Below the pieces are notes generated by a model. The model did no database searches, was not told the origin of the DNA, and worked only from the letters and a program-made list of their open reading frames with translations. Positions 52,702-61,576 of a stretch of DNA of 64,000 nt are shown here, piece by piece (within the stretch, counting starts at the first letter, position 1; the number at the start of each line of letters is the position of its first letter). The DNA is from Deinococcus ruber (lineage in GTDB: Bacteria > Deinococcota > Deinococci > Deinococcales > Deinococcaceae): contig NZ_BMQL01000003.1 in the NCBI RefSeq assembly GCF_014648095.1, forward strand, positions 62,001-126,000, written 5' to 3'. The position numbers and the translations under genes are program-made.

Positions 52702-53586
52702 TCAGCCGTTCGCCCCGAAGAGCAGGACATTCCCCGAAGGGTCCTTAACCTCGAAGCCGCCCGCCACGTCTGTTGGGGCCGCGCCGCCTGCCTCCAGCCG
52801 CGCACGCACCTGCTTCAGGTCGGGTTCCGGCAGCCACACGCGGGCACGCAGCAGCCGCGCCTCGCCGTCCTGTGCCTGCGCCCCGCCCCGGCTCTGCCAG
52901 ATATTCAGGCCGAAATGGTGGTGATACCCACCCTGCGACACGAACAGCGCTCCCTGCTGCGCCATATCGACCACTACATCCAGCCCCAGCAGGCCCGCAT
53001 AAAAAGCCCGCGTGCGCTCCAGATCGCTGACCTTCAGGTGAACATGGCCCATGACGGTGCCTTCGGGCAGCCCGCGCCACGTCCGGTCTGATCCGGCAGC
53101 CTCGACGATGCCCTGAATGTCGGCGGCCACGGTGCCCATACGCACCTGCCCTGCTTCCCAGGCCCAGCTTGCCGCGTCGCGGTCGGCGTAGACCTCGATG
53201 CCGTGTCCGTCGGGGTCCTGAAAGTAGATCGCCTCGCTCACCAGATGGTCAGACGCGCCCTGCACCGGACGCTGCCCTTCTATCAGATGCGTTACGAAGC
53301 GCCCCAGATCGGCGCGGGTCGGCAGCAGCAGCGCGAAATGGTACAGCCCGGCATGACGCGGCGAAGAGTGCGTGGCCCCCGCTTCCTCTTGCAGTTCGAG
53401 CAGCGGGGCAGACGTGCCCAGCACCGCCGATCCCTCAGACTGCTGAAGCACCTTCAGGCCGATGGTGTCCTGATAGTAGGCGAGGCTGCGTTCCAGATCG
53501 CTGACCGTGAGGGTCACGGCCCCCAGCGACAGCCGCGACAGGGAGGCTCCGGGCAGAGTGGCAGAAGCGGAGGCAGGAGAAGTCAT
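52702..53586 (-). CDS. Two-domain VOC dioxygenase (CatE-like)
   Basis: 294 aa with two VOC modules. Module 1: LGAVTLTVSDLERSLAYYQD, GLYHFALLLPTRADLGRF, and YFQDPDGHGIEVYADRD. Module 2: GHVHLKVSDLERTRAFYAGL, FVSQGGYHHHFGLNIWQS, and FEVKDPSGNVLLFG. The order and the YHHHFGLN block match Bacillus CatE catechol-2,3-dioxygenase-like proteins with Fe(II) bound in module 2. Substrate not certain. Confidence 0.86.
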   Translation of the reverse strand: MTSPASASATLPGASLSRLSLGAVTLTVSDLERSLAYYQDTIGLKVLQQSEGSAVLGTSAPLLELQEEAGATHSSPRHAGLYHFALLLPTRADLGRFVTHLIEGQRPVQGASDHLVSEAIYFQDPDGHGIEVYADRDAASWAWEAGQVRMGTVAADIQGIVEAAGSDRTWRGLPEGTVMGHVHLKVSDLERTRAFYAGLLGLDVVVDMAQQGALFVSQGGYHHHFGLNIWQSRGGAQAQDGEARLLRARVWLPEPDLKQVRARLEAGGAAPTDVAGGFEVKDPSGNVLLFGANG

Positions 53587-53695
53587 GCTCTTATGGTGCG
53601 CGTTTCAGCCAGTCGTGTCAGTAATGCAGTATCCAATAAAGCAGACTGTATTTTAAAGCTTAAAAATTTTAAAGCTTCGGATGCAGGCAAAGGGG

Positions 53696-53735
53696 GCGTC
53701 CGTGACTGCCCCAAAAACAGAGCAGTCACGGACGC
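53696..53735 (-). terminator. 14-bp perfect hairpin, probable end of the glgB operon
   Basis: GCGTCCGTGACTGC and complement around a 12-nt A-rich loop; on the minus strand the distal side continues CCCCCTTT. Confidence 0.6.
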
Positions 53736-53848
53736 TATTTGTGAATCTGTGTGCCGTCTCCGCTTCAGTGAACCAAGCGATTCACGCCAAGCGCACAGAT
53801 GGTTCAGATCATTTGACAGAAGAAGCAGCGTTGGAAAAAATAGGCCGA

Positions 53849-53904
53849 AACGCCGTTCAGGAAGCTGTTCCTACTCTCTACTCCCTACTGCCCACTTCCA
53901 ATCA
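53849..53904. repeat. Inverted-repeat intergenic element, half copy C
   Basis: On the minus strand it starts GATTGGAAGTGGG, the same 13-mer as copy A, runs through GTAGGGAGTAG purine tracts and ends in GAACGGCGTTT, the core shared with copy B. The opposite arm is missing. Confidence 0.6.
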
Positions 53905-53909
53905 GTGCC

Positions 53910-54167
53910 CTAAAGGTGCTGCCCGTTTCCCACCCACAGCAGCAGCCCGATCAAGACCACGTCGAGCAGCCACGCGCCGGGCCTGCGGAGTCCTGGCTGT
54001 GTTCGGGCACGCCAGAATTGCAGCCCCAGACGTACCAGTAGCAGCGCTGCCACCACCCAGACAGGCGGGCGACCCAGGCCCAGCAGCGGCAGGAATAGCA
54101 GCACCGCCAGCACCAGCAACACCAGCAGGCTCAGGGTGGCGAGGTCAGGGCGTGCCGGGCCGCTCAA
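53910..54167 (-). CDS. Small membrane protein coupled to glgB
   Basis: 85 aa with three hydrophobic segments (LSLLVLLVLAVLLFLPLLG, VWVVAALLLVRLGLQFW, WLLDVVLIGLLLWVG). The start is TTG at 54167, overlapping the glgB stop (TTGA). No family recognised. Its position suggests translation only together with glgB, but a link to glycogen is not evident. Confidence 0.6.
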   Translation of the reverse strand: MSGPARPDLATLSLLVLLVLAVLLFLPLLGLGRPPVWVVAALLLVRLGLQFWRARTQPGLRRPGAWLLDVVLIGLLLWVGNGQHL

Positions 54168-56041
54168 AGGAGTTCGAGCACCAGCACGCTGTTCGGAGCC
54201 AGATTCAGCTTCAGATGTTGCGGCTGTCCGTGTGCTTCCTCGGGGCAGGTGCTCAGGTCGTCCTGCATGGTGCCGAAACCGCCGTATTCGCCAGCATCCG
54301 AGTTGAGCAGCACGCTGTATGTTCCGGACTCAGGCACGCCGATCCAGTAGCCCGGACGGTACACCGGGGTCATGTTCAGCACCACCAACAGCCATTTACC
54401 GCTGTCTTCGTCGCGGCGCAGATACGCGTATACGCTCGTCTTGGTGTCGTTGGCGGCAATCCACGCGAGGCCGTCTTCGGTGTGGTCGCTGGCATACAGC
54501 GCCGGATGCGAGCGGTACAGCGCGTTCAGGTCGCGTACCCAGTCGTGCACGCCCCGGTGTTCCGGGTAATCGAGCACGTACCACGGCAGGCTCTGGTCGT
54601 GGTTCCACTCGTCGCGCTGGGCGAATTCCTGGCCCATGAACAGCAGTTTCTTGCCGGGCATGGTCCACTGGAGGCCCAGGAAAGCCCGCAGCCCGGCCCG
54701 CTGCTCGTACCAGCTGCCGGGCATCTTGGTCACGAGGCTGTGTTTCAGGTGTACCACTTCGTCGTGCGACACGGCCAGCACAAATTTCTCGGTGGTGCGG
54801 TACACGTCGAAAAAGGTCAGCTTGTGGTGGTCGTACTGGCGGTAGATCGGGTCTTCAGCCATGTAGGCGAGGGTATCGTTCATCCAGCCCATCGCCCATT
54901 TGTAATCGAAATCGAGGCCCTCGGGAGCCGTGACGCCGGGAAAACTGGTGCTCTCCTCGGCCACCACGATGGCGCCGGGGGCACGGTGATGCACCACGCT
55001 GTTCAGCCGTTTGAAAAAGGCGATGGCCTCCAGATTCTCGCGCCCTCCGTGGATGTTGGGAATCCACGCACCCTCGTTGCGCGAGAAGTCGAGGTACAGC
55101 ATCGAAGCCACCGCATCGACCCGCAGTCCGTCAACGTGGTAATCCTCCAGCCAGCGCAGCGCCGAGCCGATCAGAAACATGATCACTTCGTTGCGGCCAT
55201 AGTCGAAGACGTAGGTATTCCAGTCGGGGTGAAAGCCCTTGCGCGGGTCGGCGTACTCGTACAGCGGGCTGCCGTCGAAGTTCGCCAGTCCGATCTCGTC
55301 GGTGGGGAAGTGACCGGGCACCCAGTCGAGCAGCACCCCGATGCCGCGCTGGTGCAGGACATCCACGAAGAATTTGAAATCTTCGGGCGTTCCGAAGCGG
55401 CTGGTGGGGGCGTAGTACCCCGTGACCTGATAGCCCCACGATCCGTCGAAGGGGTGCTCCATCACGCCCATCAGCTCGACGTGGGTGTAATTCAGGCCCG
55501 CCACGTAATCTGCCAGCAGGGGGGCCAGCTCGCGGTAATTCAGATACCAGTTGTCTTCGCGGCGCATCCACGACGCCAGATGCACTTCATAAATGCTGAT
55601 GGGCGTCTTCGTGCCCTGGTCACGCGTGCTCATCCAGTCGTCGTCGCCCCAGAAATACGGCTGATCCTGCCAGATCACGCTGGCGGTCTTGGGCCGCAGT
55701 TCGGAGGTGGTGGCATAGGGGTCGGCCTTCCATACCGTCTGCCCGTTTGGCCCGGTAATGGCGTATTTGTACGTCTGTCCGTGCTGTGCTTCGGGTACGA
55801 AGATGCTCCAGAATCCCCAGCCGCCGTTCGGGTGGCTCATCGGATGACTGAAGGGGTTCCAGCCGTTGAAATCGCCCACCAGCGAGACATGCCGGGCGTT
55901 GGGTGCCCATACCGCGAAACGCACGCCCGTCACGCCGCCTTGCTGCGTCACATGTGCGCCCAGCAGTTGATCGGGGCGTACCAGATCGCCTCCATTTAGC
56001 TTCGACAGGTGCTCTTCGGTCAGGGGCAGCGTAGTGGTCAT
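54164..56041 (-). CDS. glgB: 1,4-alpha-glucan branching enzyme
   Basis: 625 aa GH13 enzyme. N-terminal CBM48: VRFAVWAPNARHVSLVGDFNGW. Catalytic part: VELMGVMEHPFDGSWGYQVTGYYAPTSR-type region, DGLRVDAVASMLYLD (nucleophile Asp), IVVAEESTSFPGVT (acid Glu), VLAVSHDEVVHLKHSL (Asp), and MPGKKLLFMGQEFAQRDEWN. Makes alpha-1,6 branches in glycogen. TAAGCT 6 nt before the ATG. It ends coupled to a small membrane protein. Confidence 0.95.
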   Translation of the reverse strand: MTTTLPLTEEHLSKLNGGDLVRPDQLLGAHVTQQGGVTGVRFAVWAPNARHVSLVGDFNGWNPFSHPMSHPNGGWGFWSIFVPEAQHGQTYKYAITGPNGQTVWKADPYATTSELRPKTASVIWQDQPYFWGDDDWMSTRDQGTKTPISIYEVHLASWMRREDNWYLNYRELAPLLADYVAGLNYTHVELMGVMEHPFDGSWGYQVTGYYAPTSRFGTPEDFKFFVDVLHQRGIGVLLDWVPGHFPTDEIGLANFDGSPLYEYADPRKGFHPDWNTYVFDYGRNEVIMFLIGSALRWLEDYHVDGLRVDAVASMLYLDFSRNEGAWIPNIHGGRENLEAIAFFKRLNSVVHHRAPGAIVVAEESTSFPGVTAPEGLDFDYKWAMGWMNDTLAYMAEDPIYRQYDHHKLTFFDVYRTTEKFVLAVSHDEVVHLKHSLVTKMPGSWYEQRAGLRAFLGLQWTMPGKKLLFMGQEFAQRDEWNHDQSLPWYVLDYPEHRGVHDWVRDLNALYRSHPALYASDHTEDGLAWIAANDTKTSVYAYLRRDEDSGKWLLVVLNMTPVYRPGYWIGVPESGTYSVLLNSDAGEYGGFGTMQDDLSTCPEEAHGQPQHLKLNLAPNSVLVLELL

Positions 56042-56113
56042 GGAGACAGCTTAATGGACCGGGGTAGGTCAGGGAGCTTAGATGGCATTAGGGATCGGCA
56101 GCAAGCGAAAAGG

Positions 56114-56422
56114 TCAATGAAGATTGCTGAGTATAGAGAACTGCTCGTGCGGTTGACGTTGAATAATACGCGTGTCATCTGGAAGCCGAAAACGTTGTCT
56201 GATTTCTGTCATCTTCTCGATGACTTTGCCAATGTCAATATGAGCCACAATCTCGATATCGATGATGGCGACCCCAGCACCACTTCCGCCGCCGCTCACT
56301 TTTCCGAGTCCCGCTTCACAAAGAAGCTGATCGAGCGCGGCTTCAATATCCTGGCGATCATCTACAACCTCGTCATCCAGAAAAAATGAAAGCGGGATGA
56401 TCAGTTCCAGAAACGCGCCCAT
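56114..56422 (-). CDS. Unknown 102-aa protein in the his operon, low GC
   Basis: ATG 56422 (or GTG 56443) lies about 30 nt after hisH. Sequence: FLELIIPLSFFLDDEVVDD, then KVSGGGSGAGVAIIDIEIVA, then KVIEKMTEIRQRFRLPDDTRI. The GGGSGxG-IDIEI-helix-LPDDTxI order looks like a genuine small alpha/beta protein, but I cannot name the family. GC is near 50%, below its neighbours, suggesting recent arrival. A frame on the other strand (56117-56389) is almost as long but looks less protein-like. Confidence 0.55.
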   Translation of the reverse strand: MGAFLELIIPLSFFLDDEVVDDRQDIEAALDQLLCEAGLGKVSGGGSGAGVAIIDIEIVAHIDIGKVIEKMTEIRQRFRLPDDTRIIQRQPHEQFSILSNLH

Positions 56423-56451
56423 GTTGACTGCTTCACCATCCACTCTGCTGA

Positions 56452-57087
<636 letters not shown>

Positions 57088-57112
57088 AGCAGACCCCATG
57101 CTGCCGTGCCCT

Positions 57113-57745
57113 TCACAGCAGCCCTTTGGTGCTGGGCAGACTGTCGGAGGTTACAGCCACCGCGTCGCGCAGCGCCCGCGCAAACGCCTTCATGATCGCC
57201 TCGATGACATGGTGGGCTTCCCGGCCCGACAGCAGGCGCACATGCAGCGTGATTCCCGCGTGGTTGCACAGCCCACGCAGGAACTCGCGTAGGTGATAAT
57301 GGCTGAAATCGCCCGCCGTGCCCCACACGTCCAGCTTTTCCGGCTCGAAGGCCAGGTGGGCGCGGCCCGACAGATCGACCACCACATGCGCCAGCGTTTC
57401 ATCCATCGGAATGAACTGCGAGCCGTAGCGCTCGATGCCCTGCCGGTTGCCCAGCGCCTGTGCCAGTGCCTGCCCTACCGTGATGCCCACATCTTCGGCC
57501 AGATGATGCACCTCGACGTGCAGGTCTCCGGTGGCCTGCACACTCAGACCGAGCCTGCCGTGCCGGGCGAGCTGCTCCAGCATGTGATCGAGAAAGCCGT
57601 GACCGGTCTGAAGGCGGTTGCCGTCCGGCAGGGCAGCGCTGCTCAGGTCGAGCGTCACCTGCACGTCGGTTTCGTGCGTATGCCGGTGAATGCTGGCGCG
57701 GCGGGCAGATGAAGTGTCTGAACTGGAAGGCAGTGGGGCGGTCAT
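57113..57745 (-). CDS. hisB: Imidazoleglycerol-phosphate dehydratase
   Basis: 210 aa Mn-dependent dehydratase, histidine pathway. IHRHTHETDVQVTLDL, the signature GHGFLDHMLEQLARHG, VHHLAEDVGITVGQAL, DLSGRAHLAFE, and the second metal block SHYHLREFLRGLCNHAGITLHV with EAHHVIEAIMKAFARAL. Monofunctional. ATG 57745 has TACAAT 8 nt upstream and also GGAGG in between, so it could start either way. Operon hisB-hisH-unknown gene. Confidence 0.95.
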   Translation of the reverse strand: MTAPLPSSSDTSSARRASIHRHTHETDVQVTLDLSSAALPDGNRLQTGHGFLDHMLEQLARHGRLGLSVQATGDLHVEVHHLAEDVGITVGQALAQALGNRQGIERYGSQFIPMDETLAHVVVDLSGRAHLAFEPEKLDVWGTAGDFSHYHLREFLRGLCNHAGITLHVRLLSGREAHHVIEAIMKAFARALRDAVAVTSDSLPSTKGLL

Positions 57746-57939
57746 CGCCTCCGATTGTAGATGGACTGCCGGAGCGCGTAGAGCACACGCGCACAAAGCC
57801 CGCCCCCGCCAGAAGCTTCCCCAGATAAAAGACCCCCCCCAGACAATGGGGGTTGGCTGTAAAAAATTTCGTGTGGGTGTTCATCTGGTGTTGAGAAGTG
57901 CATGGTGCCGCTTTCGCGGTGAGGGCAACATGAACTCAG

Positions 57940-59070
57940 ATGACTGCTCCCCGCCTGCTGACCGCTGCACTTCTCCTTTCGCTCTCGCTGGCTGGCTCGC
58001 TCGGCCTCGCACAGTCCGGCGCTCTGACAGTCGGAATGGCGCTCGATTCGGGCGGTAAAAACGACCGCTCCTTCAACCAGGCCGCCTGGGAAGGTGCCCA
58101 GCGGGCTGCCAAAGACCTGGGCGTGTCGGTCAAGCTGTTCGAGCCGAAGACCGACGCCAAAGGAAACGCCACCAGAGGAGCCGAACCGCTGGCAAAGGGA
58201 GGAGCCAATCTGGTGATCGGCGTGGGCTTTGCCAACAAAGACAGCATCGTGGCCGCCGCGCAGAAGTATCCGTCGGCCAAGTTCGCAGTGGTCGATGATC
58301 TGCCCACCGGAGCCAACACCGCCGGGCTGCGGTTCCGCGAGCAGGAAGGCTCATTTCTGGTCGGGTACATCGCCGCTGTTACCAGCCGCACGGGCGTGGT
58401 GGGCTTCGTGGGCGGTCAGGACGTGCCGATCATCCACAAGTTTCAGGCAGGCTACACGGCGGGTGTGAAATTCATCTGCCCCAGTTGCAAGGTCGTCGCG
58501 GCGTACACCGGCACCACCCCGACTGCTTGGAACGACCCGGTGACGGCGCGGAAACTGGCGGCGGGCATGCAGGCCAAAGGTGCAGACGTGATCTTTGCGG
58601 CGGCGGGCGGCAGCGGTGCGGGCGTGGTGGAACAGGTCAACAGCTCGCAGTGCCTGAAGGCCAAGGCGCTGCCCGCTGGCGTCACCTTCAAGCCGAATCT
58701 GTTTGCCAAGATGCCGGTCAGCATGGCCTACGAGAAAGCCTGTGCCGGCGACACCCGCCCGGCCTTTTTCATCGGCGTGGACAGCGATCAGAACTATCTG
58801 GGCGACGACGACAAGAACCCGGCCACCCTCAATCACGGCCTGACCAGCATGGTCAAACGGGTCGACAACGCGGTGTACAGCATCATCCGCGACGTGAAGA
58901 AGGGCAAGCCCTGGCGTGCCGGTGACCAGAGCTTCGGCCTTCAGAACGACGGCGTCAGCTACGCGCTCGACGAATACAACCGCTCGCTTATCAGCACCGA
59001 TCTTCAGGCCACCCTCAAGACCGTGACGCGCCTGATCGTCTTCGGCACCGTCAAAGTACCCACGCAGTAA
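57940..59070 (+). CDS. BMP-family ABC transporter substrate-binding protein (nucleoside type)
   Basis: 376 aa secreted. Signal peptide LLTAALLLSLSLAGSLGLA; no lipobox Cys, unlike many BMP proteins. BMP pattern: VGMALDSGGKNDRSFNQAAW, ANLVIGVGFANKDSIVAAA, FAVVDDLPTGANTAGLRFRE, EGSFLVGYIAAVTSRTG, VGFVGGQDVPIIHKFQAGY and GADVIFAAAGGSGAGVVEQV. Binds purine nucleosides and should supply the ABC ATPase at 6874. A better-placed ribosome site (GAGGG) serves an out-of-frame ATG at 57930, ten bases before the true start. Confidence 0.92.
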   Translation: MTAPRLLTAALLLSLSLAGSLGLAQSGALTVGMALDSGGKNDRSFNQAAWEGAQRAAKDLGVSVKLFEPKTDAKGNATRGAEPLAKGGANLVIGVGFANKDSIVAAAQKYPSAKFAVVDDLPTGANTAGLRFREQEGSFLVGYIAAVTSRTGVVGFVGGQDVPIIHKFQAGYTAGVKFICPSCKVVAAYTGTTPTAWNDPVTARKLAAGMQAKGADVIFAAAGGSGAGVVEQVNSSQCLKAKALPAGVTFKPNLFAKMPVSMAYEKACAGDTRPAFFIGVDSDQNYLGDDDKNPATLNHGLTSMVKRVDNAVYSIIRDVKKGKPWRAGDQSFGLQNDGVSYALDEYNRSLISTDLQATLKTVTRLIVFGTVKVPTQ

Positions 59071-59075
59071 GAGCC

Positions 59076-59238
59076 GGAAGTGGGAAGCGGGAAATAGGGA
59101 GTGGGAACAGCGTCTCTGACTGGTTTTCGGTCTGTAGTGTCTGCGCTGGCTGGGTCATCGGGTGGGGCTGCCCCGTGCGCCGCATCCGGCAAGAATTAGG
59201 AGAAATCGACAGGAACGCCGTTCCGACTTCCCACTTCC
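59076..59238. repeat. Inverted-repeat intergenic element, copy B
   Basis: Bounded by perfect 12-bp arms GGAAGTGGGAAG (59076-59087) and complement (59227-59238). The left arm continues through GGGAAATAGGGAGT to the core GTGGGAACAGCGTCTCTGA, identical to copy A except one base. The right arm carries GAACGGCGTTCC. It begins 6 nt after the BMP stop. Confidence 0.7.
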
Positions 59239-59262
59239 TACGCCCTCCTTCCGCATCACGCA

Positions 59263-60675
59263 TCACCCCTCCCGCATCACTTTCTTCACCTTCCCGGCGG
59301 CCACCAGCAATACGTCCCACACGCTCGAAAACGGCGGTGCATACGCCAGGTCCATGTCTTCGAGGTCGTGGACAGAAGCCCGGCTGTGCAGCAGCGCGGC
59401 GATCACGTCGATGCGCTTCACGGCGTCGCCGTGTCCCAGAATCTGTGCTCCCAGCAGTCTGCCGCTGCCCTGCTCGGCTGTCAGGCGCACCCAGATGGGC
59501 CGGGCGTCGGCGTAATAGCCTGCGTGGTCACTGCTTTTCACGTCGGCGCTCACTGCCTTCAGGCCGTAGCTGTCGGCTTCCTGCTGCGTCAGGCCGGTGC
59601 GGGCCACGCTCAGATCAAACACCCTGAAAATGCCCGTTCCGACGATGCCGGGAAAGCGGGCCTCACCGCCTGCCATGTTCACGCCCGCCACTCTGCCCAT
59701 GCGGTTGGCGGTCAGGCCGAGCGGGATATGCACCCGTCTGCGGCTGACTCTGTGCAGGCTCTCGCAGTTGTCGCCCGCCGCATAGATGCCCGCCACCGAG
59801 GTCTGCTGGCTGGCATTCACGCGCACCGCCCCCGTGTGTCCGAGCCGCACCCCGGCTGCCTGGGCCAGTTCCACCTTCGGACGCACGCCCACCGCCACCA
59901 GAACCAGATCGGCCCGCACGCGTCCGGCGCTGGTCTGTACGCCAGTCACGCGGCCATCTTTCGCGCTCAGTCCTTCCAGCGTCACGCCCGTGCGGAGGTC
60001 GATGCCCTGGCGCTCCAGTTCTTCGCGCACCAGACGGCGATTGACCGGATCGAGCATCCGTCCGGCGGGTTCCGGCCCCGCTTCCAGCATCACCACGCTC
60101 AGCCCCCGGCGTTTCAGCGCTTCGGCCATTTCCAGCCCGATATAGCCGCCCCCCACGATGGCCGCCCGCTTTGCCCCGCCCCGCAGGGTGGCCTCGATTC
60201 CCTGAGCATCGGGGATGTCACGCAGCACATGCACGCCCTGAAGGGTGTCGGGCAGCCAGTCGGGGCGAACCGGGGCCACGCCTGTCGCCAGCAGCAGACG
60301 GTCGTACGGCTCCTGCACGGTACGCCCGCTGCTTCTGTCCAGCACGCTCAGAGTGGCGGCGCGTGCGTCCACGCCCAGCACCTCATGGTTCAGCCGCACC
60401 GACACGCCCTGCCCGCGCATCTGGTCGGGGGTACGGGCCACCAGAACCCCGAATTCGTCGTCTGGAACGTCCTGTAGGGTGCTTTCCGGCACGTGGTTTC
60501 CCTGTGTTCTGCGCTCCTGTACCTCGCCGCCGATCACATACGGCAGGCCGCACGCGCCGTAACTGATCCAGTCGCCGCGCTCGAACACCACCACCTCGGC
60601 TGCCGGGTTCTGCCGTCTGGCCCGGCTCGCTGCACTCATGCCCGCTGCCACTCCGCCCACCACCACGATTCGCAT
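59263..60675 (-). CDS. Pyridine nucleotide-disulfide oxidoreductase, CoA-disulfide reductase-like
   Basis: 470 aa. FAD motif RIVVVGGVAAGMSAASRARR, redox Cys in SYGACGLPYVIGGEV (single-cysteine CoADR/Nox type), NAD motif AAIVGGGYIGLEMAEALKRRG, FAD motif 2 TSVAGIYAAGDNCES, and the C-terminal dimer domain with YADARPIWVRL and DLAYAPPFSSVWDVLLVAAG. Reduces CoA disulfide or oxygen. TAGCCT 5 nt before the ATG. Upstream neighbour is the divergent DUF2239 gene. Confidence 0.9.
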   Translation of the reverse strand: MRIVVVGGVAAGMSAASRARRQNPAAEVVVFERGDWISYGACGLPYVIGGEVQERRTQGNHVPESTLQDVPDDEFGVLVARTPDQMRGQGVSVRLNHEVLGVDARAATLSVLDRSSGRTVQEPYDRLLLATGVAPVRPDWLPDTLQGVHVLRDIPDAQGIEATLRGGAKRAAIVGGGYIGLEMAEALKRRGLSVVMLEAGPEPAGRMLDPVNRRLVREELERQGIDLRTGVTLEGLSAKDGRVTGVQTSAGRVRADLVLVAVGVRPKVELAQAAGVRLGHTGAVRVNASQQTSVAGIYAAGDNCESLHRVSRRRVHIPLGLTANRMGRVAGVNMAGGEARFPGIVGTGIFRVFDLSVARTGLTQQEADSYGLKAVSADVKSSDHAGYYADARPIWVRLTAEQGSGRLLGAQILGHGDAVKRIDVIAALLHSRASVHDLEDMDLAYAPPFSSVWDVLLVAAGKVKKVMREG

Positions 60676-60729
60676 ATCGTAGGCTAGCGTCCCTGCCGGG
60701 CTGTTCCCGAGTGGGCCATGTCCACTTTT

Positions 60730-60772
60730 TTACCCAGGTAATATTGACAAGGTCATTTTACCCGGGTAATAT
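60730..60772 (+). promoter_or_regulatory. Promoter with two TTACCCRGGTAA operators
   Basis: TTGACA (60744-60749), 17-nt spacer, TAATAT (60767-60772), 5 nt to ATG 60778. The palindrome TTACCCAGGTAA (60730-60741) sits just upstream of the -35 and TTACCCGGGTAA (60758-60769) overlaps the -10; their centres are 28 bp apart. A dimeric repressor on both would shut this promoter. Confidence 0.8.
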
Positions 60773-60777
60773 GGGGC

Positions 60778-61377
60778 ATGTCGAACGAACCTACCTACAC
60801 CACCTTCGTCGGAGAACTGCGATTGGTCACAGCCCCACTTGCACAGATGCTCAGTGCCACCAAAGCGCACCTGGACAGCAAGCAGAGCGCCGGGCAGGGC
60901 CTGCTGATCTTCGAGGACGCCACCGGGCAACAGACCGACTTCAACTTTCAGGGCACGCTGCAAGACGTGCTGGCACGCGCTTTACCGGCCCAGCCCGAAG
61001 CTGCCCAGCCAGAACCCAGACGCAGCGGCCCCGGGCGGCCCAAACTCGGCGTCGTTTCGCGCGAGGTGTCGCTGCTGCCGCGTCACTGGGAATGGCTGGA
61101 AGGGCAGCCCAGCGGCGCGTCGGCAGCGCTGCGCCGTCTGATCGACGAGGCCAGAAAGCAGACCCAGGCGCAGGGCGGAATTTCCCGGCAGCGCATGGAG
61201 GCAGCAGGCCGCTTCATGACGGCGATGGCCGGGAATCTTCCCCAGTTCGAGGAGGCGTCGCGGGCGCTGTATGCGGGCGACACCGCAGCACTCGCCCGCC
61301 AGATTCAGGCGTGGCCGGACAGCATTCAGACGCACCTGCTGTATCTGCTGGAACCGCCGTTTGCCCAGCAGCCGTAA
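60778..61377 (+). CDS. DUF2239-family protein, possible DNA-binding autoregulator
   Basis: 199 aa. Part 1 (about 8-60): FVGELRLVTAPLAQMLSATKA, LIFEDATGQQTDFNFQG, typical of DUF2239. Part 2 begins with SGPGRPKLGVVSREVSLLPR, containing an AT-hook-like GRP, followed by HWEWLEGQPSGASAALRRLI, which has the strand-helix-helix look of ribbon-helix-helix proteins. A helical C-terminus follows. No function is established for the family as far as I know. Leaderless start behind a strongly marked operator-promoter. Confidence 0.8.
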   Translation: MSNEPTYTTFVGELRLVTAPLAQMLSATKAHLDSKQSAGQGLLIFEDATGQQTDFNFQGTLQDVLARALPAQPEAAQPEPRRSGPGRPKLGVVSREVSLLPRHWEWLEGQPSGASAALRRLIDEARKQTQAQGGISRQRMEAAGRFMTAMAGNLPQFEEASRALYAGDTAALARQIQAWPDSIQTHLLYLLEPPFAQQP

Positions 61378-61576
61378 CACCCGGTCAGGCGGTCATCACG
61401 GGTCACAGGTGTCGGCGCGGCTGTCGGCTGGGTGTCTCAGTCTCATCGGCTGGGAGGACGTCAACCGCTGCTGTCACCGGTTGACGCAGCACGGGCATCA
61501 GCACACCGGAGAGCTGTACCGACGCCACCGCAAGTTCGACTTCAGGTCGCTACACAGTGGCATACGATGCAGGACG

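Larger units (their letters stand above)
53587..53909. other. 323-nt intergenic region with AT repeats, a terminator hairpin and a repeat half-copy
   Basis: No supported gene. ATTTTAAAGCTT occurs twice (53650-53661 and 53666-53677). A perfect 14-bp hairpin follows at 53696-53735 (12-nt loop), well placed to end the glgB transcript. The remainder is low-complexity, ending with the repeat half-copy at 53849-53904. Confidence 0.55.

Noticed and set aside
56117..56389. Plus-strand 90-codon ORF opposite the unknown his-operon gene
   Set aside because: It has a plausible start, but the minus-strand frame shows a more protein-like order (GGGSGxG, IDIEI, LPDDT) and follows hisH in the operon direction. 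Left as a possibility.
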